The position numbers and the translations under genes are program-made. Below the pieces are notes generated by a model that did not search any database, was not told the DNA's origin, and saw only the letters and a list, made by a program, of their open reading frames with translations. This document shows, piece by piece, positions 34,592-42,922 of a DNA stretch of 49,323 nucleotides. How positions within the stretch are numbered: position 1 is the stretch's first letter; each line of letters opens with the position of its first letter. The stretch covers positions 1 to 49,323 of the forward strand of contig CALQJO020000019.1 of assembly GCA_943330915.2 (NCBI GenBank), written 5' to 3'. Origin of the DNA: Rhodoferax sp. OV413. GTDB taxonomy: Bacteria > Pseudomonadota > Gammaproteobacteria > Pseudomonadales > Pseudohongiellaceae.

Positions 34592-35287
34592 ATGATGTCG
34601 CGTTACGTGGTTACAGGTACTAACAGAGGTATTGGCCTGGAGTTTGTCAGGCAGTTATTGGCTCAGGGCCACAGCGTGGTGGCGACCGCGCGTGATCCTG
34701 ACACCGTGCCCGCCCTTCAGGCTATGCGGGGCTTGAACAGCCAACTCAGTCTTTTGCCACTGGATTTGGCTGACGAGAACAGTATCAATGCATTTGCCGA
34801 GCGGATGAGTGCCACGCCGATTGATGTACTGATCAACAATGCCGGCATCTACGGACCGCGCCAGGCCAGCCTGGGGCAGTTACGCACGGCAGACTGGGAA
34901 GAGGTGATGTTGGTAGATCTGATTGCACCCATCATGCTGACTCAGGCACTGTTGCCCGCACTGCGCCGGGGTACTGATAAGCGCATTGCCTTTTTAAGTT
35001 CCATCATGGGTTCCATCGCCGATAACAGCGGTGGCGGGGCCTACCTCTATCGCAGCGCCAAGGCCGGTCTGAATCAGGCGGTGAAATCATTGTCGGTGGA
35101 TCTGGCGAAAGAAAATTTTATCGTGTTGCCGCTGCACCCCGGCTGGGTAAAGACCGATATGGGTGGCCCCAGTGCCCAGATTGACGTGCACACCAGTGTG
35201 ACGGGTCTGCTGCAACGCATACAAACAGCCGGCGCCGCCGAGAGCGGCAAATTTCTCAACTACGACGGCAACACAATCGCCTGGTAA
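34592..35287 (+). CDS. SDR family oxidoreductase (CsgA/C-factor-like)
   Basis: 231 aa. The cofactor loop is T-G-T-N-R-G-I-G (residues 8-15), then N-N-A-G and a catalytic serine in A-F-L-S-S-I-M-G-S, and the Y-R-S-A-K dyad. Short length and the V-T-G-T-N-R-G-I-G-L-E-F start resemble the C-factor or sniffer-like group. The ATG ATG at 34592 follows AGGAG. Ten bases after its stop begins a truncated RidA-like gene, presumably a former operon partner. The substrate is unknown. Confidence 0.88.
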   Translation: MMSRYVVTGTNRGIGLEFVRQLLAQGHSVVATARDPDTVPALQAMRGLNSQLSLLPLDLADENSINAFAERMSATPIDVLINNAGIYGPRQASLGQLRTADWEEVMLVDLIAPIMLTQALLPALRRGTDKRIAFLSSIMGSIADNSGGGAYLYRSAKAGLNQAVKSLSVDLAKENFIVLPLHPGWVKTDMGGPSAQIDVHTSVTGLLQRIQTAGAAESGKFLNYDGNTIAW

Positions 35288-35297
35288 TGATGAATGG

Positions 35298-35711
35298 ATG
35301 AAACGAGTGCATCAGTATCAGGCACAGCTGCTGGCGTTATTGATAACAAGTGGCATCAGTACAGTTCACGCCGCTGACAATGATGCCATCTGTTCGGCAA
35401 TGGATCTTGCTGCATTGGAGCCGGCTCCAGGCGCCATGTATGCGGCGGCGCGCATCAGTAACAGCCTGGTGTTTGTGTCGGGGCAGATCGGTGTAGACCC
35501 CGCATCCGCTGCGCCGGCCCCGGATTTTGATTGTGCAGCGACCTTGGCTTTAAGTGAGCGAATAAACTTCAGTCTGTGGCGTAATTGTCTTGTAGCGATC
35601 AGTGCCGCAAGCGCCGCGCCGGAATTGCACTCAGCAACATCAGCAACGCGATATACACATAAAACGGTATATGTAGCTCATCGTCATGCGACGGCGCGGC
35701 CGATCCCATGA
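35298..35711 (+). pseudogene. Truncated, exported RidA-like gene
   Basis: A signal peptide (LLALLITSGISTVHAAD) leads to AMYAAARISNSLVFVSGQIG, the N-terminal half of the RidA fold (P-G-x-Y-x-x-A... F-V-S-G-Q). Homology stops near residue 85 (A-T-L-A-L); the rest of the open frame, S-E-R-I-N-F onwards, runs antisense into the hupE gene and shows no RidA features. The helix and the conserved arginine are missing, so no deaminase activity is expected. Either the 3' half was deleted or replaced when hupE became neighbour. It starts ten bases after the SDR gene. Confidence 0.7.
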
Positions 35712-36708
35712 TCACCTCGGTTTGTGCCTGTCGTCCGTCATTGTCAGTGGTGCTCAGTTGGTATCGTGCTGCGCTGTCGCCACTGAAGGCAAACCAGCCC
35801 TGGCTGTCGGTGCGCAGGAATTCAGTGCGCTGGTTGTTAAGGTTAAATACCTGAATTTCCAGGTCCGCTACTGCCGCATTGCCTGCTGATTCGTCAGCCG
35901 CAATCAGCCGTCCCATGACCTGATCAATGTCAGTGAAGACTTCAAAAGTGGGCGCTGAGCGTTGCTGCACATCGTTAATGTAGCCATTGAGCTGAAAAAT
36001 CAGCAGACCCGCGCCAGCAATGACCAGAGCGGTATTACATGCCTTGCTGATCAGCGGCCAGGCTTTGACCTGCTGCCAGCTGCGGATAGCCACCGCCATA
36101 ATCATCAGCGCAATAATCTGTCCCACTTCCACGCCCAGGTTAAAAATCAGGATTTTGCCAAGCAGGTCCGGGTCATCTGCCAAGGTCACTGCCTGCAGGC
36201 GCGCTGACAGGCCAAATCCATGAATCAGGCCAAATATAAACACCATCACCAGCAAGTTGGGCGCGTTAAACCCCAGCCAGCGTTTAAATCCATTGAGGTT
36301 TTCAAAACCTTTGTAAGCCACGGTGACAGCAATCACCGCGTCAATCAGGTAATGGTTGGCGGTAATCCCGGCAAAGGTTGCAAAAATCAACGTGACGGTG
36401 TGCCCCAGGGTAAATGCAGTGACAAACAGAAAAATATCGCGCAGCCGCGTCAGAAAAAACATCACGCCCAACAAAAACAGCAGATGGTCGTAGCCACTGA
36501 GCATGTGTTCCGCGCCGGTCCACATCACATTGAGAAAACCGCCTTCTGCCATGCGCTCGCGCGCAATCTCGGTCATGTCGTGAGCAAACACCCAAGAAGG
36601 CAGCAGGGCGGCTGCGAGTAGCAGCAGACAAGCAAGACAAGGCTGGGTGAGAGCGGTGAGAACTTTGCGGATCTGCCTAGTGCGAGTCATCTTTGACAGT
36701 GTTGCCAT
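35599..36708 (-). CDS. hupE: HupE/UreJ family membrane protein
   Basis: 369 aa. A signal peptide or first helix, LACLLLLAAALLPSWVFA, ends before H-D-M. Membrane segments carry HMLSGYDHLLFLLGVMFFL, TLGHTVTLIF and the G-L-I-H-G-F-G-L motif, with histidines and an aspartate that are typical of HupE/UreJ and are thought to handle nickel or other divalent metals. After six or so segments there is a periplasmic beta-like domain (about 265-345) and a last helix. No hydrogenase or urease gene is in the window. Its end overlaps the open frame of the truncated RidA gene by 113 bases. Confidence 0.85.
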   Translation of the reverse strand: MATLSKMTRTRQIRKVLTALTQPCLACLLLLAAALLPSWVFAHDMTEIARERMAEGGFLNVMWTGAEHMLSGYDHLLFLLGVMFFLTRLRDIFLFVTAFTLGHTVTLIFATFAGITANHYLIDAVIAVTVAYKGFENLNGFKRWLGFNAPNLLVMVFIFGLIHGFGLSARLQAVTLADDPDLLGKILIFNLGVEVGQIIALMIMAVAIRSWQQVKAWPLISKACNTALVIAGAGLLIFQLNGYINDVQQRSAPTFEVFTDIDQVMGRLIAADESAGNAAVADLEIQVFNLNNQRTEFLRTDSQGWFAFSGDSAARYQLSTTDNDGRQAQTEVIMGSAAPSHDDELHIPFYVYIALLMLLSAIPARRLRH

Positions 36709-36823
36709 GATCAGGGTCTACTGAAATGTGCGTGCAAAGGATTACAGCAGAATGACACTGACCGTGCAATCGATGAGGCGCCAACGTAAAATGCGGCTTC
36801 TACGAAGTTAACCGGGGAAATTC

Positions 36824-37735
36824 ATGTCGCAGTTCAAATCCGATTCCGAGTCAGACCTGATGCAGTCCTTGATGTCAGATCATTGTCAGCGTTTTTTGTT
36901 CTCCGATGCTGATGTGCGTGGTGAAATCGTGCGCCTGACGCGCAGTTACACCGATACCGTGAACAACCATGCCTACCCGCACGCTGTGCGTAAACTGCTC
37001 GGCGAATTTTTGGCAGCCGCTGCTTTGCTCGGTTCAACAATCAAATTTGAAGGCCGTCTGGTGCTGCAGGTGCGCGGTGATGGCGAGTTAAGTCTGATTA
37101 TGTCCGAGTGCACCAGCGAGGGCGCACTGCGCGGCATTGCTCGTTACGAACAGGTACCGCAGCAGCAGGATTTTGATGCATTGACCGGCAACGGTGTGCT
37201 GGTCATCACGGTCGATTCCCGTCATGCGGACACCTATCAGGGTATTGTTTCTCTGGAGGGCGGCTCGCTGGCAGCGTCGTTAAAAACCTATTTTGAACAG
37301 TCCGAGCAATTGCAGTCCTGGTTCTATTTTGCTGCCGATGAGCAGCAGGTGTGTGGTTTTATGTTGCAGCAACTGCCGTCCGCGCGCTTCACCGACAGTG
37401 ATGAGCGGGCGCGCTCCTGGGAGCATCTGCTGGCGCTGGGCCAAACCATTACCCCTGCGGAGCTGCATGAACTGAGTAACGAAGATCTGTTGCACCGACT
37501 GTATCATCAGGAAAAAGTCGAATTGTTTACACCGCGGCCGTTTCACTATCAGTGCAGTTGCTCGCGTGAGCGCACGGCTCGGGCGTTGATTTCCATCGGC
37601 AAACACGAGGTTGACAGTATTATCGCCGAGCAGGGATCAGTGAATATTGCCTGTGAGTTCTGCGGCAAGGACTATCACTTCAGCGCCGCAGAAATCGACT
37701 TGTTGATGCAGGATCGGGGCGCGCAGCTGCACTAA
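36824..37735 (+). CDS. hslO: Redox-regulated chaperone Hsp33
   Basis: 303 aa cytoplasmic holdase. The N-terminal domain includes T-R-S-Y-T-D-T-V and ending regions typical of HslO; the C-terminal zinc centre shows Q-C-S-C-S-R-E and C-E-F-C-G-K-D-Y, the CxC and CxxC pairs that release zinc and form disulfides on oxidation. It binds unfolding proteins in oxidative and heat stress. Length is close to E. coli Hsp33 (292). GGGGAAA stands before the ATG. The following cupin and GFA genes may be in the same transcript. Confidence 0.95.
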   Translation: MSQFKSDSESDLMQSLMSDHCQRFLFSDADVRGEIVRLTRSYTDTVNNHAYPHAVRKLLGEFLAAAALLGSTIKFEGRLVLQVRGDGELSLIMSECTSEGALRGIARYEQVPQQQDFDALTGNGVLVITVDSRHADTYQGIVSLEGGSLAASLKTYFEQSEQLQSWFYFAADEQQVCGFMLQQLPSARFTDSDERARSWEHLLALGQTITPAELHELSNEDLLHRLYHQEKVELFTPRPFHYQCSCSRERTARALISIGKHEVDSIIAEQGSVNIACEFCGKDYHFSAAEIDLLMQDRGAQLH

Positions 37736-37756
37736 ACCAAATTCAGAGGACTCATC

Positions 37757-38083
37757 ATGGCGGGCCACTACCCCGATAAATTTCGCAGTTTACCGCTATA
37801 CGACGGACGCTTTGATGCCTTTAAACTGGCCGCTGAAGGCGCTGATGTGCTGCTGGCGTCCTACACCGCGGGTACGCATATTGCGGAACATCAACATGAC
37901 ACCGATAACTACGGCGTGATTATTCGCGGTGAGTTGCTGCTCACCATGAATGGAAAAACCACCCGTCATGGTTGTGGCGACTGGTATCACGTGCCGGCAT
38001 TTGTGCCGCATGCCGCAACGTTTGATGTGGAGACCGACGAGATAGAATTCTGGTTCAAGGTGGATACAGGAGCAGGCGCATGA
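37757..38083 (+). CDS. Cupin domain-containing protein
   Basis: 108 aa small barrel. The first cupin motif is seen in A-G-T-H-I-A-E-H-Q-H-D-T-D-N-Y, with G-V-I-I-R-G-E-L, and the second in W-Y-H-V-P-A-F-V-P-H. Two or three histidines plus a tyrosine or glutamate position could bind metal. The start is 21 bases after hslO, with AGAGGA. Its stop overlaps the ATG of the GFA gene by four bases (38080-38083), so the two are coupled. The substrate or sensor role is unknown. Confidence 0.85.
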   Translation: MAGHYPDKFRSLPLYDGRFDAFKLAAEGADVLLASYTAGTHIAEHQHDTDNYGVIIRGELLLTMNGKTTRHGCGDWYHVPAFVPHAATFDVETDEIEFWFKVDTGAGA

Positions 38084-38472
38084 AAGGCAGTTGTTTGTGC
38101 AAAGCCGTGGTGTACGAAGTCGACGCGTTTGATAAACCGTTAAGTCACTGCCATTGTTACACCTGTCGCAAGGCTAACGCGGCGGCGTTTAACACCTCCG
38201 GTGTGGCCCTGCGTGAAAATTTCAGATGGGTGGCGGGAGAGGACAAGCTGTCTCACTATGAATCATCACCGGGCAAAATCCGCCACTTCTGTTCGGTGTG
38301 CGGGTCGCAACTGGTCGCGGAAAAGCCTGCGTTGCCTTACATGATTGTGCGCGTGGCAACACTGGATGATGATCCCGGGGTGCGCCCGCTGCGCGCCATC
38401 TGGACTTCCCACAAAGTGCCGTGGCTGGACTACGAGCATCTTGAGGAGTCCTGGCCGGAGTGGCCGGCCTGA
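38080..38472 (+). CDS. GFA family protein (glutathione-dependent formaldehyde-activating/CENP-V fold)
   Basis: 130 aa zinc-binding fold. The cysteines of the family are visible in order: G-S-C-L-C-K-A, H-C-H-C-Y-T-C-R-K-A-N and F-C-S-V-C-G-S-Q. Members include formaldehyde-activating enzyme, but most are of unknown role, and this one has no formaldehyde genes around it. It is translationally coupled to the cupin gene. The stop codon lies in the left foot of a large hairpin element (38469-38598). Confidence 0.87.
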   Translation: MKGSCLCKAVVYEVDAFDKPLSHCHCYTCRKANAAAFNTSGVALRENFRWVAGEDKLSHYESSPGKIRHFCSVCGSQLVAEKPALPYMIVRVATLDDDPGVRPLRAIWTSHKVPWLDYEHLEESWPEWPA

Positions 38473-38598
38473 GGAAGAGCTACCTGCGTTGCTATTGCGG
38501 CGTTAAAAACGGGCGCAAAATGCTCATTTACGTGTTTGTAAACTGCGCTTTTGCGCCCGTTTTTGCCTTGCACTAGCTGCCTCGGCTACGCTCCTCAG
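38469..38598. repeat. REP-like hairpin element
   Basis: AAAAACGGGCGCAAAA (38505-38520) pairs perfectly with TTTTGCGCCCGTTTTT (38549-38564) around an inner TTTAC/GTAAA hairpin. Outer feet CTGAGGA (38469-38475) and TCCTCAG (38592-38598) pair across 130 bases. Such an element with a CATTTAC...GTAAAC tip recurs, as far as I recall, in marine gammaproteobacterial intergenic regions. It could end both convergent transcripts. Confidence 0.75.
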
Positions 38599-38614
38599 AG
38601 TCGTACTCAAGGTC

Positions 38615-39430
38615 TCAGGGCTTGCTGACAATGTCAAAAAAGTTCATGACTTTGCGCATATTGTCGCGGTTGCTGGCGATAAAGTCGGTGTGATCCGCGC
38701 CATCGAGCTCGATGTAAACATGCTGCATGCCCATGTTTCTTATCTCAGCAACCCAGCGGCGGGTGAGCTCAACGGGCACCAATTCGTCGGCAGTGCCCTG
38801 AATCACCAGAATGGGAGTGTCACGCACTGCCTGCAGGATTGTGGGGCTCAGGTCTGCGCGTGGAGCGGGCGCGGCGACCGCCAGCGCTGCAAACATACCC
38901 GGATTGTTGGCGGCCAGGTGATAGGTGCCGGCACCACCCATGGAGTGACCCCACAAGAAGAGCCGCTGAGAGTCGATGCTGAATTCCTCTTGCATCAGTT
39001 CAATAACATTCATGACATCCTGTTCGCTGTAAGCTGCATGTTGCGCAATGTCGGTAGGCCTTGAGCCATACCAGCCGCGGCGTATGTAACCCAGCGGTGT
39101 TACCACCACAAAACCATACTCCTCCGCATAATCCAGAAAGCCTTGATAGCCCATCAGCCAGTCGTAGGTGCGTCCCAAGCCGTGAAGAGACACCAGTAAC
39201 GGGGCAGGCGTGCCGGCGCGGTAGCTCGATGGCACAAACACGGCGTAGGGCAGCGTCTCGCCGGTTGGCGCAAACACATAACTGCGGTGCTGCACACGGG
39301 GGTCGGAGATCAGACTTTCATCATCAGTAGTTTCGCGTTGTGCGTGAGCATAACCGGCCAGTCCTGACAGGCTTGTTATTGCCAGCACAGCGGTGAGCAG
39401 GAATGTGTACCATGGGTTTCTGATCGTCAT
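38615..39430 (-). CDS. Exported alpha/beta hydrolase, PHB-depolymerase/feruloyl-esterase-like
   Basis: 271 aa from the ATG at 39430 (a 39-base longer start at 39469 is possible). The signal peptide FLLTAVLAITSLSGLAGYA ends at A-H-A-Q. The hydrolase core has LLVSLHGLGRTYDWLM (oxyanion) and the nucleophile in L-W-G-H-S-M-G-G-A-G-T, then a V-P-V-E-L loop and the late histidine in G-A-D-H-T-D-F. Members hydrolyse polyester, aromatic esters or acetylated sugars. The gene ends 16 bases from a REP-like hairpin. Confidence 0.85.
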   Translation of the reverse strand: MTIRNPWYTFLLTAVLAITSLSGLAGYAHAQRETTDDESLISDPRVQHRSYVFAPTGETLPYAVFVPSSYRAGTPAPLLVSLHGLGRTYDWLMGYQGFLDYAEEYGFVVVTPLGYIRRGWYGSRPTDIAQHAAYSEQDVMNVIELMQEEFSIDSQRLFLWGHSMGGAGTYHLAANNPGMFAALAVAAPAPRADLSPTILQAVRDTPILVIQGTADELVPVELTRRWVAEIRNMGMQHVYIELDGADHTDFIASNRDNMRKVMNFFDIVSKP

Positions 39431-39483
39431 AAGTGGTGCCGTCCTGTTGTTGTTATGGGTGTGACTCATGTTAAAGCCGTGAT

Positions 39484-40512
39484 TTATGCACGGGTCCGGA
39501 ATTGCTCAAATACCCGCGCCGCACGTTCAATATCATCGTCATTGATATCCAGATGGGTGACTAAGCGGATATTGTCACGGCCAAGACAATCGGCTTTGAC
39601 GCCATGTTCATGCAGCCAGGCCGATAACGCGGTCCGATCCAGTTCCCCGGCATCAATAAACAGCATATTGGTTTGTGGGGGCTCAAGAATGTACCCGGCG
39701 CGCAGCAGCCGTTCAGCCAGCAAACGCGCGCGACGGTGGTCATCAGCCAGGCGCTGAACATGATGTTCCAGCGCATATAAGCCTGCAGCGGCCAGAATAC
39801 CGGCCTGACGCATACCGCCGCCGGTGACTTTGCGCCAACGCCGCGCCGTGTGAATGAACTCCGACGAACCCACCAACACAGAGCCCACCGGCGTCCCCAG
39901 ACCTTTGGAAAGGCAAATGGATACTGTATCGGCGTTGCGGGTAATGTCGATCAGGCTGCAGCCCAGCGCGACCGATGCATTAAACACACGTGCGCCATCC
40001 AGGTGGAGTTGCAGGCCGTGGCGCTGGCACAGCGCATAGGCGCGGGTCATGTAATCCAGTGGCAGCACTTTGCCATGCACGGTGTTTTCCAGCGCCAGAA
40101 GACGGGTGCGGGAGAAGTGAATGTTATCCGGCCGGATGGCGTGTTCGATGTCGTGCAGATCAGGCCCGCCGATGGCCGTCATTGGCAGCGGGTGCGGCTG
40201 TATGCTGCCCAGTGCTGCAGCGCCACCGCCTTCGTATTTGTATGTGTGTGCCTGATCGCCGACGATAAACTCGTCACCTCGGCCACAGTGCGTCAGCAGT
40301 GCAACCAGATTCGATTGTGTGCCGGATGGCAGGAACAGCCCTGCCGCTTTGCCGGCCATCGATGCCAGTGTCTGCTCGAGTTGTGTGACCGTGGGGTCTT
40401 CGCCCCAGACGTCATCACCTACCTCGGCGTCAAACATAGCCTGACGCATAGCAAGGGTTGGGCGTGTAACAGTATCGCTGCGAAAATCTATCCAGTGGCG
40501 CGGGCGGTTCAT
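39484..40512 (-). CDS. ltaE: Low-specificity L-threonine aldolase
   Basis: 342 aa PLP enzyme of fold type I cleaving L-threonine or allo-threonine to glycine and acetaldehyde. It begins W-I-D-F-R-S-D-T-V-T-R-P-T, the family opening; G-D-D-V-W-G-E-D-P-T-V follows. The PLP lysine lies in C-L-S-K-G-L-G-T-P-V-G-S. The ATG at 40512 is used; the frame stays open 56 codons further but with no protein-like features, and the divergent gene begins at 40628. It is monocistronic or shares only the divergent promoter region. Confidence 0.93.
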   Translation of the reverse strand: MNRPRHWIDFRSDTVTRPTLAMRQAMFDAEVGDDVWGEDPTVTQLEQTLASMAGKAAGLFLPSGTQSNLVALLTHCGRGDEFIVGDQAHTYKYEGGGAAALGSIQPHPLPMTAIGGPDLHDIEHAIRPDNIHFSRTRLLALENTVHGKVLPLDYMTRAYALCQRHGLQLHLDGARVFNASVALGCSLIDITRNADTVSICLSKGLGTPVGSVLVGSSEFIHTARRWRKVTGGGMRQAGILAAAGLYALEHHVQRLADDHRRARLLAERLLRAGYILEPPQTNMLFIDAGELDRTALSAWLHEHGVKADCLGRDNIRLVTHLDINDDDIERAARVFEQFRTRA

Positions 40513-40627
40513 GCAGTGTGTTCCATGATTGTTAGGCAAGCCGTGGTTGACAGACAAAGAGTCGTTGCAGTGGCTGCACTCGGTTAAGATGGCTGCCTCA
40601 GTGTAATCCCGGAGTATCCTTCTGACC

Positions 40628-41776
40628 ATGATTTTGTCTGACGCAGAATCGCTGCAGCCGCCTGATGCAGTCACACACACGTGCCCCTTAGTGCTCGCTG
40701 GCGCGGGTCACGCGCACCTGGTGATGATGCGTTTGTGGATTAAGGCGGGTTGGCGACCACCGGCAGGAACCGTGCTGATCAACGCGGGAAGCCATGCCTG
40801 GTATTCCGGCATGATGCCCGGTCTGATTGCCGGGCGATTCGGCTTAGACGAGTGCGCCATCGCGCTGTTGCCCTTATGTCAGCGACTGGGCATCACGCTG
40901 GTTCAGGCGTCCGTCACTGCGCTGGACAGTCAGCATCAGCGGGTGGTGCTGGATAACGGCGAGCATCTGCATTATCAGCTGTTATCAATCAATACCGGGT
41001 CACAACCGGTGGCGCCCGCGCAGCTGGATGGTTCAGTGAACATTCTGCCCGCCAAGCCGTTCCCGGAATTTATTCATCAGTGGCAGCGCTGGCAGACTCA
41101 GGCGCCTGGCAGTGTCATGGTGCTGGGCGGCGGTGCGGCGGCATTTGAACTGGCCATGGCGCTGAGGCAACAGTTTCCGGCATCTGAACTGAGTCTGGCC
41201 TGCAGCGGTGATCTGCTGCAATCCCACGGGCCGGCTCTACGCACACTGGCGCTGCAATGGCTTACGCGCGCGGACATAGCAGTTTTTGAACACAACCGCG
41301 TGGATGCTGTTAGGCATCAGCAGGCGTTTGCAGGGGAGTTACCGCTCATGCGCATTGATGCCCTGATATTGGCCACCGGTGCCAGCGCATTGCCTTGGTA
41401 TTCACGCAGCGCACTGCCGTGTGACAGCCAGGGGTTTATCAATGTCGACCGCTGTTTGCGCAGCAGTGATGCGCGGGTGTTTGCCGCCGGGGATGCCGCG
41501 TCACTGGCCGGCAGTTTGCGATCGGGTGTGTATTCAGTGCGACATGGCCCGGTGCTTGCGCATAATCTTCGCGCCGCTGTCAGCGGACAGGCTTTACTGG
41601 AATATACGGCGCAATCCAATGCGCTGGCATTGCTGGCAACCGGCAATGGTGGCGCAATGATGAGTTACGGCAGGTTTGCGTTGGGTAGTCAGCGATCAGC
41701 GCCGCTACTGGGTCGCTGGAAGGATTATCTGGATCAATCGTTTATGCGCCGTCACCGCTTGGCGGATCAAGCATAA
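40628..41776 (+). CDS. FAD-dependent pyridine nucleotide-disulfide oxidoreductase, SelD-N-terminal-type
   Basis: 382 aa. The FAD motif is in L-V-L-A-G-A-G-H-A-H-L (a G-x-G-H-x-H-L start), then W-Y-S-G-M-M-P-G-L-I-A-G, features of the group that in some bacteria is fused to the N-terminus of selenide-water dikinase. A second nucleotide motif V-L-G-G-G-A-A-A-F-E-L-A is at about 165, and A-A-G-D-A near 295. It is related to NDH-2 and sulfide:quinone reductase but lacks an evident SQR cysteine set. Here it is not fused to SelD. It converges on the AlkC gene with a 35-base overlap. Confidence 0.82.
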   Translation: MILSDAESLQPPDAVTHTCPLVLAGAGHAHLVMMRLWIKAGWRPPAGTVLINAGSHAWYSGMMPGLIAGRFGLDECAIALLPLCQRLGITLVQASVTALDSQHQRVVLDNGEHLHYQLLSINTGSQPVAPAQLDGSVNILPAKPFPEFIHQWQRWQTQAPGSVMVLGGGAAAFELAMALRQQFPASELSLACSGDLLQSHGPALRTLALQWLTRADIAVFEHNRVDAVRHQQAFAGELPLMRIDALILATGASALPWYSRSALPCDSQGFINVDRCLRSSDARVFAAGDAASLAGSLRSGVYSVRHGPVLAHNLRAAVSGQALLEYTAQSNALALLATGNGGAMMSYGRFALGSQRSAPLLGRWKDYLDQSFMRRHRLADQA

Positions 41777-42899
41777 AACTGCCCAGGGCAACGTGTTGTC
41801 CGTTGATCAGTAGTTCCACCTTGTGTTCGCCGGCATAGTGCTGCCGCGTTGTCTTCGCTGCCAGTGACAGACGTTTGCGCAGGCTTACCTGTTGGCCGGC
41901 TTCCAGTTCGCAAGCAGTGAGTTTAAAAACCTTGGGGCGGGTGCTGCCATTGGCTTTGACGTAGTGCACCACAAAGTCTATCAACAGCGACTGGGGGACG
42001 CAGGCAAGACTCTGCACTGAACAGGACAAGGTAACCGAGTCACCTTCACGAACGCTGGCTGGGCTGACGCTGGCGTCGTTGATCTGCACCTGTGCCTGTT
42101 GACCAAATCCCATCAGTGCCAACGCTCGTGGATGAGCATCCTTGACCGCAACGCGTAAGGCATGTTTCACCAGCCAGGCACGGGGCGCGGGCGCGTGACG
42201 CAGCCAGCGCTCGGCAGTGTCCAGCATGATGTCAGTATTGTCTTTGCCGATGTCGTTCAGATTGTTGGCAACTGAGCGGCGTACATAGAGCGAACTGTCA
42301 TCCTTGAGAGCATCCAGCAATGCAATCACCGGGGCCGGATCTTTCTGGAAAACCGGCAGTCGGCCAGCCCAGGGCAGCCGCGGCCTTGTCCCTTCTGAAA
42401 TCAGCCTGCGGACGTGTTCGCTGGGGTCATTCAGCCAGCTCTCAAGCCTGCGCAGTGTTGCTTGCGTGTGTTGCAGCAGAAACGGTCTGATACTGAATTC
42501 GGCGGTGAAACGCTGTGTGAGTTCGTATTGTGCGCGCATAGAGGCCTCAAAGTGTGCCAGACCATAGCGCGCTACAAAAAACGTATGCGGCATAAACAAA
42601 AACGGTGCCAGCGTATTGCCTTCGCGATCTTCAGTCGCGGAATTCACCGCGACATCGGGGCGTGGCGGCGGCAACGATGCCAGCAGAATGTCGACAGCCT
42701 GTTCATAATCCTCAGGCAGCGCGTGATGCAGTCCATCTGCCATGTGCCAGCCGCGCGGCATCAACTCCAGCGCCTCATAGTCTGGAAGCACATAATCCAG
42801 AAACTTCTGCGCGTCAAAAGCCGGGTGCGCCTGCGTGAGCATCGCCGCAATGCGCCGGGGCACATCCGTGCCGTACCTATTTTTCAGAGGCTCTGCCAT
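41742..42899 (-). CDS. DNA alkylation repair protein, AlkC-like
   Basis: 385 aa. The middle half is alpha-helical with HEAT-like units, for example V-R-R-S-V-A-N-N-L-N-D-I-G-K-D-N and the F-S-I-R-P-F-L segment, typical of AlkC/AlkD glycosylases, which remove 3-methyladenine without flipping the base. The C-terminal 110 residues (S-P-A-S-V-R-E-G-D-S-V-T-L onwards) form a beta-rich Ig-like domain, as in AlkC. The ATG at 42899 is preferred over TTG codons just before it; AAGGA is upstream. It lies 23 bases after the mipA stop in the same direction, an unexpected partner for envelope proteins. Confidence 0.85.
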   Translation of the reverse strand: MAEPLKNRYGTDVPRRIAAMLTQAHPAFDAQKFLDYVLPDYEALELMPRGWHMADGLHHALPEDYEQAVDILLASLPPPRPDVAVNSATEDREGNTLAPFLFMPHTFFVARYGLAHFEASMRAQYELTQRFTAEFSIRPFLLQHTQATLRRLESWLNDPSEHVRRLISEGTRPRLPWAGRLPVFQKDPAPVIALLDALKDDSSLYVRRSVANNLNDIGKDNTDIMLDTAERWLRHAPAPRAWLVKHALRVAVKDAHPRALALMGFGQQAQVQINDASVSPASVREGDSVTLSCSVQSLACVPQSLLIDFVVHYVKANGSTRPKVFKLTACELEAGQQVSLRKRLSLAAKTTRQHYAGEHKVELLINGQHVALGSFMLDPPSGDGA

Positions 42900-42922
42900 C
42901 AACAAAATTCCTTGGTGTTGAT

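Noticed and set aside
39850-40587. Long plus-strand open frame of 245 codons opposite threonine aldolase
   Set aside because: It is a shadow of the aldolase gene, which has all its catalytic motifs on the minus strand.
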